From contig NC_016604.1 of the NCBI RefSeq assembly GCF_000230895.2, forward strand, positions 1,178,001 through 1,242,000: a stretch of DNA of 64,000 bases. The letters run 5' to 3'. The notes below the pieces were generated by a model. It was not told where the DNA came from and searched no databases. It saw nothing but the letters and a program-made list of their open reading frames with translations. Below, in pieces: positions 45,100 through 54,854 of the stretch. Each line of letters begins with the position of its first letter. Positions within the stretch are counted from its first letter, which is position 1. The translations under genes and the position numbers were made by a program. This DNA comes from Mycolicibacterium rhodesiae NBB3. GTDB lineage: Bacteria > Actinomycetota > Actinomycetes > Mycobacteriales > Mycobacteriaceae.

Positions 45100-47620
45100 C
45101 CGCCGCCAGATACGGGGCCGTGCGGCTGTTCTTGGCGCGCGCCACCTTCGACGGTGGCCCCTCGGCCACCACCCTGCCCCCGTCGGTGCCTGCGCCCGGA
45201 CCCAGATCGATGACCCAGTCCGCACCCGCGACCATCCGCATGTCATGTTCGGCCACCACGACGGTGCTACCGCCGTCGACCAGTCGGTGCAATTGCCGAT
45301 CGAGCAGATCGACGTCTGCGGGGTGCAGCCCTGTGCTCGGCTCGTCGAGCACGTAGAGGGTGTGCCTTCGTTGCGGCCGCTGCAGCTCTGCGGCCAGCTT
45401 GATGCGCTGGGCTTCGCCGCCTGACAACTCGGTCGCGGGCTGACCGAGACGGAGGTATCCGAGTCCGACTTCTCGCAACGTGGTCAGGCTGCGCGCCGCA
45501 CTCGCGACGTCGGTGAAGAAGTCGCCAGCCTCGTCGACGGTCATCGCGAGCACGTCGGCGATGGTCCGGTCGCGGTACCGCACTTCGAGAGTCGCGTCGT
45601 TGTAGCGCGCCCCTTTGCACTCCGGACAGGTGGCGTATGTGCCTGGGAGAAACAACAATTCGACGGATACGAACCCCTCGCCCTGACAGGTCGGGCACCG
45701 GCCGTCGGCCACATTGAACGAGAACCTGCCCGCGGTCCAGCCGCGGCGCCTGGCCTTCGGGGTTGCGGCGAACTCACGACGGACGGCGTCGAACAAGCCG
45801 GTGTAGGTCGCCAGCGTCGAGCGTGGGGTCCGCCCGATCGGTCGCTGATCGACCGACACAAGCCGACGGATCTCTTCGATCCCCTCGACCGTCACGCCGA
45901 CGCTGGCGTCGTGATCGAGGTCGACGATCTCGGCGTCGCCACTGTCGTCGTCGACATCCCCCTGCCCGTCTGCGCGCCCCGCCCCGAGATGGCGCTGTAC
46001 TACGTCGCCGAGAACCTTCACGACGAGCGTCGACTTGCCCGATCCGGATACACCGGTGACCGCGACGTATACGCCCAGCGGCAGGTCCACCTGGAGGTTC
46101 TTCAGGTTGTGAAAGCGGATCCCTTCCATCCGGAGCAGGCCACTTCGGGCTCGGGGTTGACGAGCCGACGGGGACGCTTCGTCGAAGAGGTACCTGCGAG
46201 TGACCGACGCTTCGACGTCGGCGAGGCCAGGCACCGGCCCGCTGTAGAGCACGTCCCCACCTTGTTCTCCCGCGCCCGGCCCGACGTCGACGATCCAGTC
46301 CGCGCGGCGCACCACGTCCATGTCGTGCTCGACCACGAACAACGAATTGCCCGCCCGCCGCAAGCGATCGAGTACATCGAGCAACGGCTCGGCGTCGGCG
46401 GGATGCAATCCTGCCGACGGCTCGTCGAGGACATAGAGCACGCCGAACAAGCCGGCGCGCAGTTGGGTGGCCAACCGCAGTCGCTGCAGTTCCCCCGGCG
46501 AGACCGTCGGGGTGCGGCGGTTGAGGGTCAGGTAGCCAAGACCGAGCTCGATGAGCACCCCGAGGCGTGCCACGAGGTCCGCGGCGATCATCGTTGCCAC
46601 CTCCGTCAGCTCACCCGACGACGTGGACTCGTACGCGGCGGTGGCATCGGTCCGAGCGGCCACCGGAGCCAACGTGGCTGCGAGATCAGCCAACGGCATG
46701 GCCGCGTAGTCGGCGATCGTCCGCCCGGCGAACGTCACCTGCAGGGCTTCGGGGCGAAGTCCGGAACCGTGGCACAGAGGACACTCGACACTGTCGACGA
46801 ACTGCAGCACCCGCCGGCGCATCATCGCGCTCTGCGAGTTGGCCAGCGTGTGCCGGACGTGGCGCTCGGCACTGGAAAACGTGCCGTTGTAGTAGTAGTC
46901 GGCCTGCACGGGGTGCTGACCCGGATCGATCTCGACGGTCGGCTGGTCGTCGGTGAAGAGAATCCAATCGCGTTGCCGCTTGGTGAGTTTGCGCCATGGC
47001 TTGTCGATGTCGTAACCCAGCGTGACGAGGATGTCCCGCAGGTTCTGCCCCTGCCACGCACCCGGCCAGGCGGCGACCGCGCCTTCGCGGATCGTCAGCG
47101 ACGGGTCCGGAACAAGCGTCTCCTCGGTCACCCGATGGATCCGGCCGAGTCCGTGGCACTCCGGGCAGGCCCCGATCGCGGTGTTCGGGGAGAACGCGTC
47201 GGAATCCAGTCGTTCGGTGACCCCGCGCGGATAGGTCCCGGCACGGGAGAACAGCATCCGCAGCAGGTTCGACAGGGTGGTCACGGTGCCGACGGTGGAT
47301 CGCGACGTCGCGGCACCCCGTCGTTGCTGCAGTGCGACAGCGGGGGGCAGCCCGGTGATGTCGTCCACTTTCGGCGCTCCGGCGGGCAGCAGTAGCCGGC
47401 GGGCGTAGGGAGCCACGGACTCGAAGTAGCGGCGTTGCGCCTCGGCGTAGATCGTGCCGAAGGCCAGCGACGACTTGCCTGAGCCGGAGATACCGGTGAA
47501 CACGACCAGCGCGTCGCGCGGCGCCGCCACGTCGACACTCCGTAAGTTGTGCACCTGCGTCCCGTACACGCGCACGCAGGGATCGATGTCGCCGTTGCCG
47601 GGATCGGATTTGTTCGCCAT
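45071..47620 (-). CDS. UvrA-like ABC ATPase (short paralogue)
   Basis: An 849-residue UvrA-family protein. Two ABC modules: Walker [10 protein letters not shown] near 42 and GVSGSGKST near 520, with signatures [13 protein letters not shown] (degenerate) and [13 protein letters not shown] (intact) and D-loops in [11 protein letters not shown] and [11 protein letters not shown]. Zinc modules CPECHG, CPLCHG and CPTCQG...CPEC. It is about 100 residues shorter than UvrA, so the UvrB-binding insertion is probably reduced. Such paralogues (UvrA2, DrrC) occur in drug tolerance or alternative DNA repair. Housekeeping uvrA is expected elsewhere. Confidence 0.88.
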   Translation of the reverse strand: MANKSDPGNGDIDPCVRVYGTQVHNLRSVDVAAPRDALVVFTGISGSGKSSLAFGTIYAEAQRRYFESVAPYARRLLLPAGAPKVDDITGLPPAVALQQRRGAATSRSTVGTVTTLSNLLRMLFSRAGTYPRGVTERLDSDAFSPNTAIGACPECHGLGRIHRVTEETLVPDPSLTIREGAVAAWPGAWQGQNLRDILVTLGYDIDKPWRKLTKRQRDWILFTDDQPTVEIDPGQHPVQADYYYNGTFSSAERHVRHTLANSQSAMMRRRVLQFVDSVECPLCHGSGLRPEALQVTFAGRTIADYAAMPLADLAATLAPVAARTDATAAYESTSSGELTEVATMIAADLVARLGVLIELGLGYLTLNRRTPTVSPGELQRLRLATQLRAGLFGVLYVLDEPSAGLHPADAEPLLDVLDRLRRAGNSLFVVEHDMDVVRRADWIVDVGPGAGEQGGDVLYSGPVPGLADVEASVTRRYLFDEASPSARQPRARSGLLRMEGIRFHNLKNLQVDLPLGVYVAVTGVSGSGKSTLVVKVLGDVVQRHLGAGRADGQGDVDDDSGDAEIVDLDHDASVGVTVEGIEEIRRLVSVDQRPIGRTPRSTLATYTGLFDAVRREFAATPKARRRGWTAGRFSFNVADGRCPTCQGEGFVSVELLFLPGTYATCPECKGARYNDATLEVRYRDRTIADVLAMTVDEAGDFFTDVASAARSLTTLREVGLGYLRLGQPATELSGGEAQRIKLAAELQRPQRRHTLYVLDEPSTGLHPADVDLLDRQLHRLVDGGSTVVVAEHDMRMVAGADWVIDLGPGAGTDGGRVVAEGPPSKVARAKNSRTAPYLAAAIPRDSCRS

Positions 47621-47838
47621 GGTGGCAAACGGATACCCAGCCTGCCCTCACGCAAGCATGACCTTTGCTGGCCGACCGGCGAACATCGCGGCCTGAATGC
47701 GCCGTCTCACGTCGTGGCCCTGCTCCCCGCACCACCGATGCGCCGAGCCAGAGATGACACGCACTCGCCGACACGCCGAAACGTGCGCGCGCGTAATCCG
47801 TTGCGTTAGGCTGCAGTCCGATCAGTGAGGAGCTTTGG

Positions 47839-49551
47839 GTGCGGGCTTATGCAGCGCCCGACACCCAGGCTTTGCGGGGCTGGCAGCGTCGGGCATTGGT
47901 ACGGTATCTTGCCGCCGCGCCGCGTGATTTCCTGGCTGTCGCAACACCCGGATCGGGCAAGACGGCGTTTGCCCTGCGGGTCGCCGCAGAACTGCTCGGC
48001 GAGGGCGTCGTCAACAAGATCACCGTCGTCGTGCCGACCGAACACCTCAAGATCCAGTGGGCCACGGCGGCCGCACGCGTGGGTATCGCGCTCGATCCGA
48101 AATTCTCGAACTCGTCGGCGCAGACCTCGTCGGAGTACCACGGGGTCGTCGTCACCTACGCCCAGGTGGCCAAGCACCCCTCCCGCCATCGCGTGCGCAC
48201 CGAGAACCACCGCACGCTCGTGGTGTTCGACGAGATCCACCACGGCGGCGACGCGAAGAGTTGGGGCGACGCGATCCGTGAGGCATTCGGCGACGCCACC
48301 CGTCGCCTGTCACTGACGGGCACACCGTTCCGCAGCGACGACAGCCCGATCCCCTTCGTCAACTACGAGCGCGGTGCCGACGGGCTGATGCACTCGCAGG
48401 CAGATCACACCTACGGCTACAGCGACGCGCTGGCCGACGGCGTGGTCCGGCCGGTGGTGTTCATGGCGTATTCGAGCGAGTCGCGGTGGCGCGACAGCGC
48501 AGGAGAAGAACACTCGGCACGGCTCGGCGAGCCACTGAGCGCCGAGCAGACGGCACGGGCCTGGCGCACCGCGCTGAATCCCGCCGGTGAGTGGATGCCC
48601 GCAGTGATCGCGGCCGCCGACAAGCGGCTGCAGCAGAAACGTCAGCATGTGCCCGACGCCGGCGGGATGATCATCGCCTCCGATCAGACCGCCGCCCGCG
48701 CATACGCCGAACTGCTGACCCGTCTCACCGGCGAAGCGCCTACCGTCGTGTTGTCCGACGACAAGGGCTCCTCCGACCGCATCAGCCAGTACTCCGAAGG
48801 CACCAGTCGCTGGCTTGTCGCGGTGCGGATGGTCTCCGAGGGCGTGGACGTACCGCGGCTTGCGGTGGGCGTGTACGCGACGAGCGCGTCGACTCCGCTG
48901 TTCTTCGCTCAGGTGATCGGCCGGTTCGTCCGGTCGCGACGGTCCGGAGAGACGGCCAGCGTATTCCTGCCCTCGGTGCCCAACCTGCTGCTTCTCGCCA
49001 GCGAGATGGAGGCCCAGCGCAACCACGTACTGGGCCGGCCACACCGCGAATCCGACGGCCTCGACGACGAGCTGATCGTCGACGCCCAACAGCAGAAGGA
49101 CGAGTCCACGGATCTGGACAACGGCTTCGAGATGCTGGGCGCCGACGCCGAGCTTGATCAGGTCATCTTCGACGGATCGTCGTTCGGTACGGCGACTCCG
49201 GCGGGTAGCGAGGAAGAGGCCGACTTTCTGGGCATCCCCGGTCTGCTCGACGCGACACAGATGCGCGACTTGTTGCGGCGAAGGCAGGAAGAGCAGCTTG
49301 ACCGACGGAGCCGCGCCAGCGGCGGCATCGAGTCGAGCACGGCGTCGATGAATTTCCGGCAGTCCAAGCACGGACAGCTGCGTGAGCTTCGCCGCGAACT
49401 CAACGCGCTGGTGTCGATCGCCCATCACCGCACTGGGAAGCCGCACGGCTGGATTCACAATGAGCTGCGCAGAATCTGCGGCGGACCGCCGATCGCTGCG
49501 GCGACGACCGACCATCTGCTCGCCCGCATCGAGGCGGTGCGCGGTCTCTGA
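47839..49551 (+). CDS. Superfamily 2 DEAD/DEAH-type helicase
   Basis: A 570-residue helicase: LRGWQRRALVRYL (Q-like motif), Walker A TPGSGKT (Lys41), DEIHHGG (motif II), SLTGTPFRSDD (motif III), and in domain 2 VRMVSEGVDVPRLAVGV and QVIGRFVRSRR (motifs V, VI). A C-terminal extension (about 430-570) is Gln/Glu-rich and unique. AGGAG 6 bases before GTG 47839. Role in DNA or RNA metabolism; related to mycobacterial stand-alone DEAD helicases. It diverges from the UvrA-like gene with a 218-base region lacking recognised sites. Confidence 0.87.
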   Translation: MRAYAAPDTQALRGWQRRALVRYLAAAPRDFLAVATPGSGKTAFALRVAAELLGEGVVNKITVVVPTEHLKIQWATAAARVGIALDPKFSNSSAQTSSEYHGVVVTYAQVAKHPSRHRVRTENHRTLVVFDEIHHGGDAKSWGDAIREAFGDATRRLSLTGTPFRSDDSPIPFVNYERGADGLMHSQADHTYGYSDALADGVVRPVVFMAYSSESRWRDSAGEEHSARLGEPLSAEQTARAWRTALNPAGEWMPAVIAAADKRLQQKRQHVPDAGGMIIASDQTAARAYAELLTRLTGEAPTVVLSDDKGSSDRISQYSEGTSRWLVAVRMVSEGVDVPRLAVGVYATSASTPLFFAQVIGRFVRSRRSGETASVFLPSVPNLLLLASEMEAQRNHVLGRPHRESDGLDDELIVDAQQQKDESTDLDNGFEMLGADAELDQVIFDGSSFGTATPAGSEEEADFLGIPGLLDATQMRDLLRRRQEEQLDRRSRASGGIESSTASMNFRQSKHGQLRELRRELNALVSIAHHRTGKPHGWIHNELRRICGGPPIAAATTDHLLARIEAVRGL

Positions 49552-49557
49552 CCCGCT

Positions 49558-50694
49558 CTAGCGGGCCTCGATCTCGAAGCGGAAATCCAGTTCGCCGATC
49601 CGCACGTGGCATCCGTCGACGAGCGGACCACTTCCACGAACTCGGCTGTGATTCAGCTCGACCCCGTTGGCCGACCGGGCATCGATGAGCATGAAACTGG
49701 TGCCGGTGTCGATGATCACCGCGTGATGGCGGCTGACCCGCGGATCGTTGAGGACGATGTCGTTGTCGGACCGCCGTCCGATCCGGGTGGCCGTCCCCTT
49801 CACCGGAAAGCACTCGCCGGTGGCCGCGGATCGCAGTTGCGCGCGCGACTTGCCGGTGTTGATCGCGCTCTGGTTCGCCAGGCTGATGAAGGTGCGGGTG
49901 ATGGTGTTCTCGGATTGCGGCGCCGGGTCCATCGGCTCCTGCCGCAGGATCCGTTCGTGCAACTGCCGCAGCGGCGGGCTCGGATCGATACCGAGCTCGT
50001 CGGCCAGAATCGTCTTCAACCGCCGGTACGCGTCGAGGGCATCCGACTGCCGCGCGGACAGGTAGTACGCGATCATCAGCTGTTCCCAGGCCGGCTCCCG
50101 GAACGGGTGATCGGACACCAGCCGTTCCATGTCGGAGATCATGTTCTTGGCCCGCCCGCAGGCGATCTCGGATTCGGCCAGCGCGATGTGGGTGGCGATC
50201 CTGTCCTCGGCCATCGCTGTGGCGAAGACGGAGACGAAGTCGAAGGCGCGAAGGTCCTCGAGCACATCGCCGCGCCACTGGGCCAGTGCCGTGGTGTAGT
50301 GCCTGCTCGCATCGTTGTAGCGGCCTTCGGTCGCGGCCTGGACACCCTTGTTCTTCTCGTGGATGAACCGCCCGAGGTCGACTTCCATCTCTTCGACGTT
50401 CAGCCGGTATCCGGGCGACACCTTCTCGAGCATGTTCTTACCGTCGACGCCGGCCGTGGTGAGCAGCCGCCGCAGATTGGACACGTAGGCGTGCAGGCTG
50501 GCGCGGGCTTCCGACGGGGCGTCCTCACCCCAGACGGCGTTGATCACAGAGTCCGCGGCCATCGGCCGGTTGCGATTCATCACCAGGAATGCCAGCACCG
50601 CCCGTTGCTTGGGCGTGCCGATAGGCACCACGGTGCCGTCGACCGACAGCTGCAACGGCCCGAGAAGACCGAATCCAGGGCCCCTCTGCGGCAT
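49558..50694 (-). CDS. EmbR-like transcriptional regulator (SARP + BTAD + FHA)
   Basis: A 378-residue regulator: N-terminal OmpR-like winged helix (GLLGPLQLSVDGTVVPIGTPKQRAVLAFLV, read in parts) at 8-100, bacterial transcription activation domain at 105-260, and C-terminal FHA domain with TRIGRRSDNDIVLNDPRVSRHHAVI (key Arg, Ser, His) and NGVELN. Layout matches M. tuberculosis EmbR (Rv1267c), which binds a kinase-phosphorylated partner. No embCAB or pknH gene is adjacent, so this is probably an EmbR paralogue with another target. Confidence 0.9.
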   Translation of the reverse strand: MPQRGPGFGLLGPLQLSVDGTVVPIGTPKQRAVLAFLVMNRNRPMAADSVINAVWGEDAPSEARASLHAYVSNLRRLLTTAGVDGKNMLEKVSPGYRLNVEEMEVDLGRFIHEKNKGVQAATEGRYNDASRHYTTALAQWRGDVLEDLRAFDFVSVFATAMAEDRIATHIALAESEIACGRAKNMISDMERLVSDHPFREPAWEQLMIAYYLSARQSDALDAYRRLKTILADELGIDPSPPLRQLHERILRQEPMDPAPQSENTITRTFISLANQSAINTGKSRAQLRSAATGECFPVKGTATRIGRRSDNDIVLNDPRVSRHHAVIIDTGTSFMLIDARSANGVELNHSRVRGSGPLVDGCHVRIGELDFRFEIEAR

Positions 50695-50718
50695 CAGCCA
50701 ACGATACGGCCTTCCGCA

Positions 50719-51210
50719 CTACTGCTCAGCGAGCCCGGCCAGGTTCTTCAGCGAGTTGTCCAGGTGCTGCGGTTCGAACGGCGGAAACGCGATGTCGCGC
50801 ATTCGCGGCGACACCCCCGACCAGTCGTAGGTCAGCGTCACCCGTGTCTGCTCGGTTCCGACCGGTTCGAGGTCATAGCGCCAGATCCAGCCACCGAATT
50901 CGCGTTCGGCGCCTCCCATCAGGTAGCCACGCTCGTCGGGTCCCTGCCCGGGCTGCCACGCGATGGCGTGCGGCGGATCGATCACCTCGACCCGGTTCGC
51001 CATCTCGTAGTACTTCTCGGGGTGGTTGTCGTGGTACATCGTCACCCGAAAAATCTGACCCACCTCGGTCAGACGCGCGCCGTCCAGCGGTGCGCGCACC
51101 CATCCTGTGCCGTCGATGGCCTGGTGTGTCGCCGGGTCGGCCAACACGTCGAAGACGGCCTCGGCGGGCGCGTCGACGGTCACGGTGGCCTGTATGCGTT
51201 CCTCAGTCAT
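50719..51210 (-). CDS. SRPBCC (START-like) domain protein
   Basis: A 163-residue polyketide-cyclase/START-like fold: opening TVDAPAEAVFDVLADPATHQ, middle MGGAEREFGGWIWRYDLEP, ending FEPQHLDNSLKNLAGLAE. Typical ligand-binding single-domain protein. It precedes the EmbR-like gene on the same strand by 24 bases. Ligand unknown. Confidence 0.84.
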   Translation of the reverse strand: MTEERIQATVTVDAPAEAVFDVLADPATHQAIDGTGWVRAPLDGARLTEVGQIFRVTMYHDNHPEKYYEMANRVEVIDPPHAIAWQPGQGPDERGYLMGGAEREFGGWIWRYDLEPVGTEQTRVTLTYDWSGVSPRMRDIAFPPFEPQHLDNSLKNLAGLAEQ

Positions 51211-51246
51211 GGGAGTACAGACCCACGCGGACGCGGAAAGTCATCG

Positions 51247-51528
51247 CTAGAACAACCCGCATCCCGCGACGCCGCACAGAAAAGAGCTGGCCCACAGAAT
51301 GGGCCACCCCAACACCATCACCACCAGCGCGGCAATGTCGGAGAAGATCGGGAAGGCGCCGGTGAGCGCCTGCTGGAGCTGGCCCATCAGCTCGACGTGA
51401 AAAATCGTGTAACCGACGCCAATCACGATGTAGACCAACGAAATCCACAATCCGAGTTCCAGGTAGGTGTTGACGCCGCGCTCGAGCAGCTTGCGCTCGA
51501 CCCGCTGCCACATCCCCAGCTCGGACAT
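51247..51528 (-). CDS. Small membrane protein
   Basis: A 93-residue protein with an amphipathic basic start (MWQRVERKLLERG), then two long hydrophobic helices (YLELGLWISLVYIVIGVGY, IFSDIAALVVMVLGWPILWASSF) and a Cys-containing end (CGVAGCGLF). It starts 2 bases after the HAD stop, so probably one operon. Family not recognised. Confidence 0.72.
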   Translation of the reverse strand: MSELGMWQRVERKLLERGVNTYLELGLWISLVYIVIGVGYTIFHVELMGQLQQALTGAFPIFSDIAALVVMVLGWPILWASSFLCGVAGCGLF

Positions 51529-51530
51529 CG

Positions 51531-52346
51531 CTACAACCCCAGCAACCGCGGCAGGTCGGCGACCGAGTCGATGACGTGGTTTGGCTGCATCGCGAACTCA
51601 TCGGCCGCCCAGCGGTCCAACGTGTCCTGGCGGAACTTGCCGGTGCGCACCAGCACCCCCGTCATACCGACGACCTGTGCTGGCAGCACGTCGTTGTTGA
51701 GGTCGTCGCCGATCATGTACATCTCGTCAGCGTCGACGCCGAGGCGGCTCGCGGCGGCGAGGAATCCCTCGGACGCGGGCTTGCCGACGGCGGTGGCTTT
51801 GCGACCCGACGTCTGCTCCATCCCGATCAGGTACATGCCGGTGTCCACGCGCAGGCCGTCGGTGGTCGTCCACGCCGTGCTGCGGTGCATCGCCACCACC
51901 GGAACCCCCTGAGCCATCCAGTCGTAGACCCACGACAGCGTCAGATGGCTGTATTCCGGTCCCGCCCCACCGAGTAGTACCACGTCAGGCGTTTCCGGAG
52001 CCTTGGGTCCGCTGAACTCGCCGGAGTACACGATGTCGATCCCGGGCATGTCTTCGGCAATCTGACCGCTGTTGACCAGGAAGCACTTCGCGTCGGGGTA
52101 GTTGCTCCTGACGTAGTCGGCGGTCAGCACCGCCGCCGTGATCACCTCGTCAGCGCGCACCGCAATCCCTGCGTCGGTGAGCAACTCGGCGATCTGAGCG
52201 CGGGTCTTCGTCGTGGTGTTGGTCAGGTAAGAGCATGCGATCTGGTGGTCGACGAAGGTCTTCAGCGTCTCGGCCGCGCCTGCGATCGGCTTCCATGACG
52301 TCACCAGGACGCCATCGATGTCGAACAACACCCCACCGATCGCCAT
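51531..52346 (-). CDS. HAD-IIA family hydrolase (NagD-like)
   Basis: A 271-residue HAD phosphatase: motif I FDIDGVLV, TNTTTKTR (motif II-like), motif III Lys in VGKPASEG, motif IV IGDDLNNDV. Cap type C2 layout of NagD/phosphoglycolate-like enzymes. ATG 52346 chosen over a GTG at 52376. Substrate unknown; could dephosphorylate a sugar or glycerol phosphate. Confidence 0.87.
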   Translation of the reverse strand: MAIGGVLFDIDGVLVTSWKPIAGAAETLKTFVDHQIACSYLTNTTTKTRAQIAELLTDAGIAVRADEVITAAVLTADYVRSNYPDAKCFLVNSGQIAEDMPGIDIVYSGEFSGPKAPETPDVVLLGGAGPEYSHLTLSWVYDWMAQGVPVVAMHRSTAWTTTDGLRVDTGMYLIGMEQTSGRKATAVGKPASEGFLAAASRLGVDADEMYMIGDDLNNDVLPAQVVGMTGVLVRTGKFRQDTLDRWAADEFAMQPNHVIDSVADLPRLLGL

Positions 52347-52372
52347 GGTCCCGACAGTAAACGGCAGATGAA

Positions 52373-53842
52373 TCACTGCAACTCGGGGCTACCCGAGTCG
52401 AGGGCCCATTTGCTGGTTGCGACCCAGTGCGACGCATCCGCGGCGACCGACCACGCGATGTCGGCCGGTACGTCGATCACCCGGTAGTGCTTGACGCCGG
52501 CCGCGGTCGCGGCGATCAGGGTGGCGACACCGGCCCGGCGCTGCATCAGGCTCTGGCGCACCGTCCATCCGATGATGCCTGCTGCCGCGATGCAATCGCG
52601 CCTGCGCTGCAGACTGCCCGCGCGCGCCACCAGCCACCCGTCGCCCACCCGGTGACCGAGCGAACGCGAGCGGTCGAGCGCGAGCAGCGCACAGCAGACC
52701 GTGAAGAACGTCCATACCAGCCAGGCCCAGGTCGGTGTCGGCACGACGAGGAGCACAACCGCAGCGAGCGCGGGGAGCGTCAGAGCGCGCGTCCATCGCC
52801 TGCGCGTCGCGGCGGACCCGTGCGGGCGCAACTCACCGCGCACCGCGTCGGGTTGCGCGATCAGATCCGCCAGCACGGTCTCCGCGGTCGACTTCTGACA
52901 CGGCGGCAACAACATCGACGCCTGACCCGCACCGTCGACACCGGTCATCACCGCGTCCAACCGGGCACCGCCGAACAGCCTGACCAGCAACGGCTCCCGC
53001 AGTGTTCCGCCCCGCAGCCTTCGCATGTCGAACGTGTGCTCCCGCACCCGCAGCAGACCGTGCTTCAGGTGCAGGACGTCAGCATCGCGGCGCAACTCGA
53101 GATTCCCGTAACTCAGCAGGGACTGCAGCACCGACAGCACCGACGACGCCACGAGCACGACGGCTGCCGCCGCGGCGACCGTCGCCGCCACGCCGAGGCG
53201 GTCGGCGAACGCAACGCCCGACTGCTCGAGACGCGAATTCCGCAGCGCCGCAGCAACACCCCCCTGGTACGCCAGTCCGACGGCGGCCGCGATCATCGCG
53301 AGACCCGTGAAGCTCAACGGGCTGTATCGCAGCCAGGACGGCTGCCACCGCGCGAGCACCCGACCCGGGATCGGGGTCTGCGCGGGATCCGGTGCCAGCG
53401 AGTCGGCCAGTAACTCAGCACGCAGGCGCGGCACCTGCGCGGCCTCGACAGCGTCGAGTGCGAACGCCGCTTCTCTTCTGGCCTCCTGGCCGGTGCTGAC
53501 CCGCAGTACTGTCAGGCCCAGCAGCCGGTGCAACAATCTCGAATCCGTGGACACCGAGCGAATCCTGTTGCGTGGCAGAGAAAGTACCTTGCGCTGTAGG
53601 ATCCCGGTCCGCAACTGGATGTCGCTGCTTCCGAGGCGATAACTCGTGGTGAACCACCTGCCCAGGCCGAATGCCACCGTCACCACGAGAACGACGATGA
53701 CGTACATCGGATTGCCGGTGGCCGATCCGAGCACGAGCGTCCCGACGATCACCGGAATCTGCCTCAGCACCTCGTGCACGGGATGCACCAGCAGCATGCG
53801 GGGGCTTAGCCGACTCCACTGAGCGTCGGTCGGGGTGCTCAC
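52373..53842 (-). CDS. Bacterial PH-domain membrane protein (YdbT-like)
   Basis: A 489-residue membrane protein with repeated bPH2 (DUF304) units: TTSYRLGSSDIQLRTGILQRKV near 66-87 and LELRRDADVLHLKHGLLRVREHTF (about 250-275), each after membrane helices. The GTG overlaps the upstream gene stop (GTGA). Its partner at 53839 has a single PH unit, the usual two-gene YdbS/YdbT-like pair. Function unknown, linked to envelope integrity in other bacteria. Confidence 0.84.
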   Translation of the reverse strand: MSTPTDAQWSRLSPRMLLVHPVHEVLRQIPVIVGTLVLGSATGNPMYVIVVLVVTVAFGLGRWFTTSYRLGSSDIQLRTGILQRKVLSLPRNRIRSVSTDSRLLHRLLGLTVLRVSTGQEARREAAFALDAVEAAQVPRLRAELLADSLAPDPAQTPIPGRVLARWQPSWLRYSPLSFTGLAMIAAAVGLAYQGGVAAALRNSRLEQSGVAFADRLGVAATVAAAAAVVLVASSVLSVLQSLLSYGNLELRRDADVLHLKHGLLRVREHTFDMRRLRGGTLREPLLVRLFGGARLDAVMTGVDGAGQASMLLPPCQKSTAETVLADLIAQPDAVRGELRPHGSAATRRRWTRALTLPALAAVVLLVVPTPTWAWLVWTFFTVCCALLALDRSRSLGHRVGDGWLVARAGSLQRRRDCIAAAGIIGWTVRQSLMQRRAGVATLIAATAAGVKHYRVIDVPADIAWSVAADASHWVATSKWALDSGSPELQ

Positions 53843-54330
53843 GTGGCGTCCTCGCCGCCGACCGCCGTCATGTCGGTGAGCTGCGCGACGACGCGGTCGG
53901 CGACGTCAACGTCGAGCGCCACAATGCGCACCGCACCCGCCGACGACGCGGTGGTGACCGTGACATTGGCGAGGCCGAACAGACGATCCAGTGGGCCGCG
54001 TTCGGTGTCGACGGTCTGCACCCTCGATATCGGCGCGATGCGCCGTTCCTGCACAAGCCATCCCGAGCGGGTGTAGACCGCCTCGGAGCTGACGTCCCAT
54101 CGATGAACTCGGAAGCGCCACAACGGAACCACCACGACGAAGACGACGGCACCGACCACCGTTGCCGCCGCCGCCAGAGCGTTCAGCCACCACCGACTGT
54201 GTCCGATCACGAACCACACCACCTGGCCGAGAGCGAGGATCGCCCACGGAATCGCCGCTCCCAGCGCCCACACCATCGGCGCCTTCCGGCTCGGCGGATT
54301 CGTGGGATCCTTCATGTTCGCGAGGTTCAC
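53839..54330 (-). CDS. Bacterial PH-domain membrane protein (YdbS-like)
   Basis: A 163-residue protein: two helices (WALGAAIPWAILALGQVVWFV, ALAAAATVVGAVVFVVVVPLW) and one bPH2 domain with RWDVSSEAVYTRSGWLVQERRIAPISRVQTVDTERGPLDRLFGLANV (read RWDVSSEAVYTRSGW...ISRVQTVDT). GTG 54330 overlaps the upstream gene stop (GTGA); ATG 54315 is an alternative. Coupled to the larger PH protein at 53842. Confidence 0.84.
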   Translation of the reverse strand: MNLANMKDPTNPPSRKAPMVWALGAAIPWAILALGQVVWFVIGHSRWWLNALAAAATVVGAVVFVVVVPLWRFRVHRWDVSSEAVYTRSGWLVQERRIAPISRVQTVDTERGPLDRLFGLANVTVTTASSAGAVRIVALDVDVADRVVAQLTDMTAVGGEDAT

Positions 54331-54800
54331 GATTTCTCGAGACTCAGGCACTGGCTCACCCCGAACAGCCGCAGCGTACGCAGCGTCCGCGCCGGAATCA
54401 GTTCCGCGACATCGGCTGTTGCGACAACCGCGGGCCGGTCGACCGGGATCCGTTCGCCGCTGTGCAGGACGGTCGCGGAGCCGGCGTCGAGCACGTTGCG
54501 CAGCCAATCGGTGCGGACACCATAGGGCAGGGCTATCAACAACCTGGTCGTCGTTTCGATGATGTCGACGGGCGTCTCGTAGGTCTTGCCGGACTTGCGC
54601 CCGACGTGTTCGATGACCGACGTCTGCGTTCCCTCGGTGCCCGCGGTGCGCATCACCCGGGGATTCGTCACAGAGCGATTCATCCGCCGGACGGCATTGA
54701 CCACCGGGTTCACCTGCCACCGCATACCCGCGACCAGCAGGCCCAACAACGCCACGACGGCACCAATCAGCGTCCCGAGGATCACCGCGACTACTCGCAT
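54327..54800 (-). CDS. Nitroreductase/deazaflavin(F420)-dependent oxidoreductase family protein (DDN-like)
   Basis: A 157-residue protein: signal-like N-terminal helix (VVAVILGTLIGAVVALLGLLV), then the split-barrel motifs VIEHVGRKSGKTYETPVD and ALPYGVRTDWLRNVLDAGSATV typical of the DUF385/DDN family that uses F420H2. Membrane-anchored. It diverges from the Rv0439c-like SDR and leads into the PH-domain pair by coupling. Confidence 0.82.
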   Translation of the reverse strand: MRVVAVILGTLIGAVVALLGLLVAGMRWQVNPVVNAVRRMNRSVTNPRVMRTAGTEGTQTSVIEHVGRKSGKTYETPVDIIETTTRLLIALPYGVRTDWLRNVLDAGSATVLHSGERIPVDRPAVVATADVAELIPARTLRTLRLFGVSQCLSLEKS

Positions 54801-54854
54801 ACCAACGAAACTAACCGGCGGCGCAAGATCAGCGGCTCTGAGTATGTTGATCGC

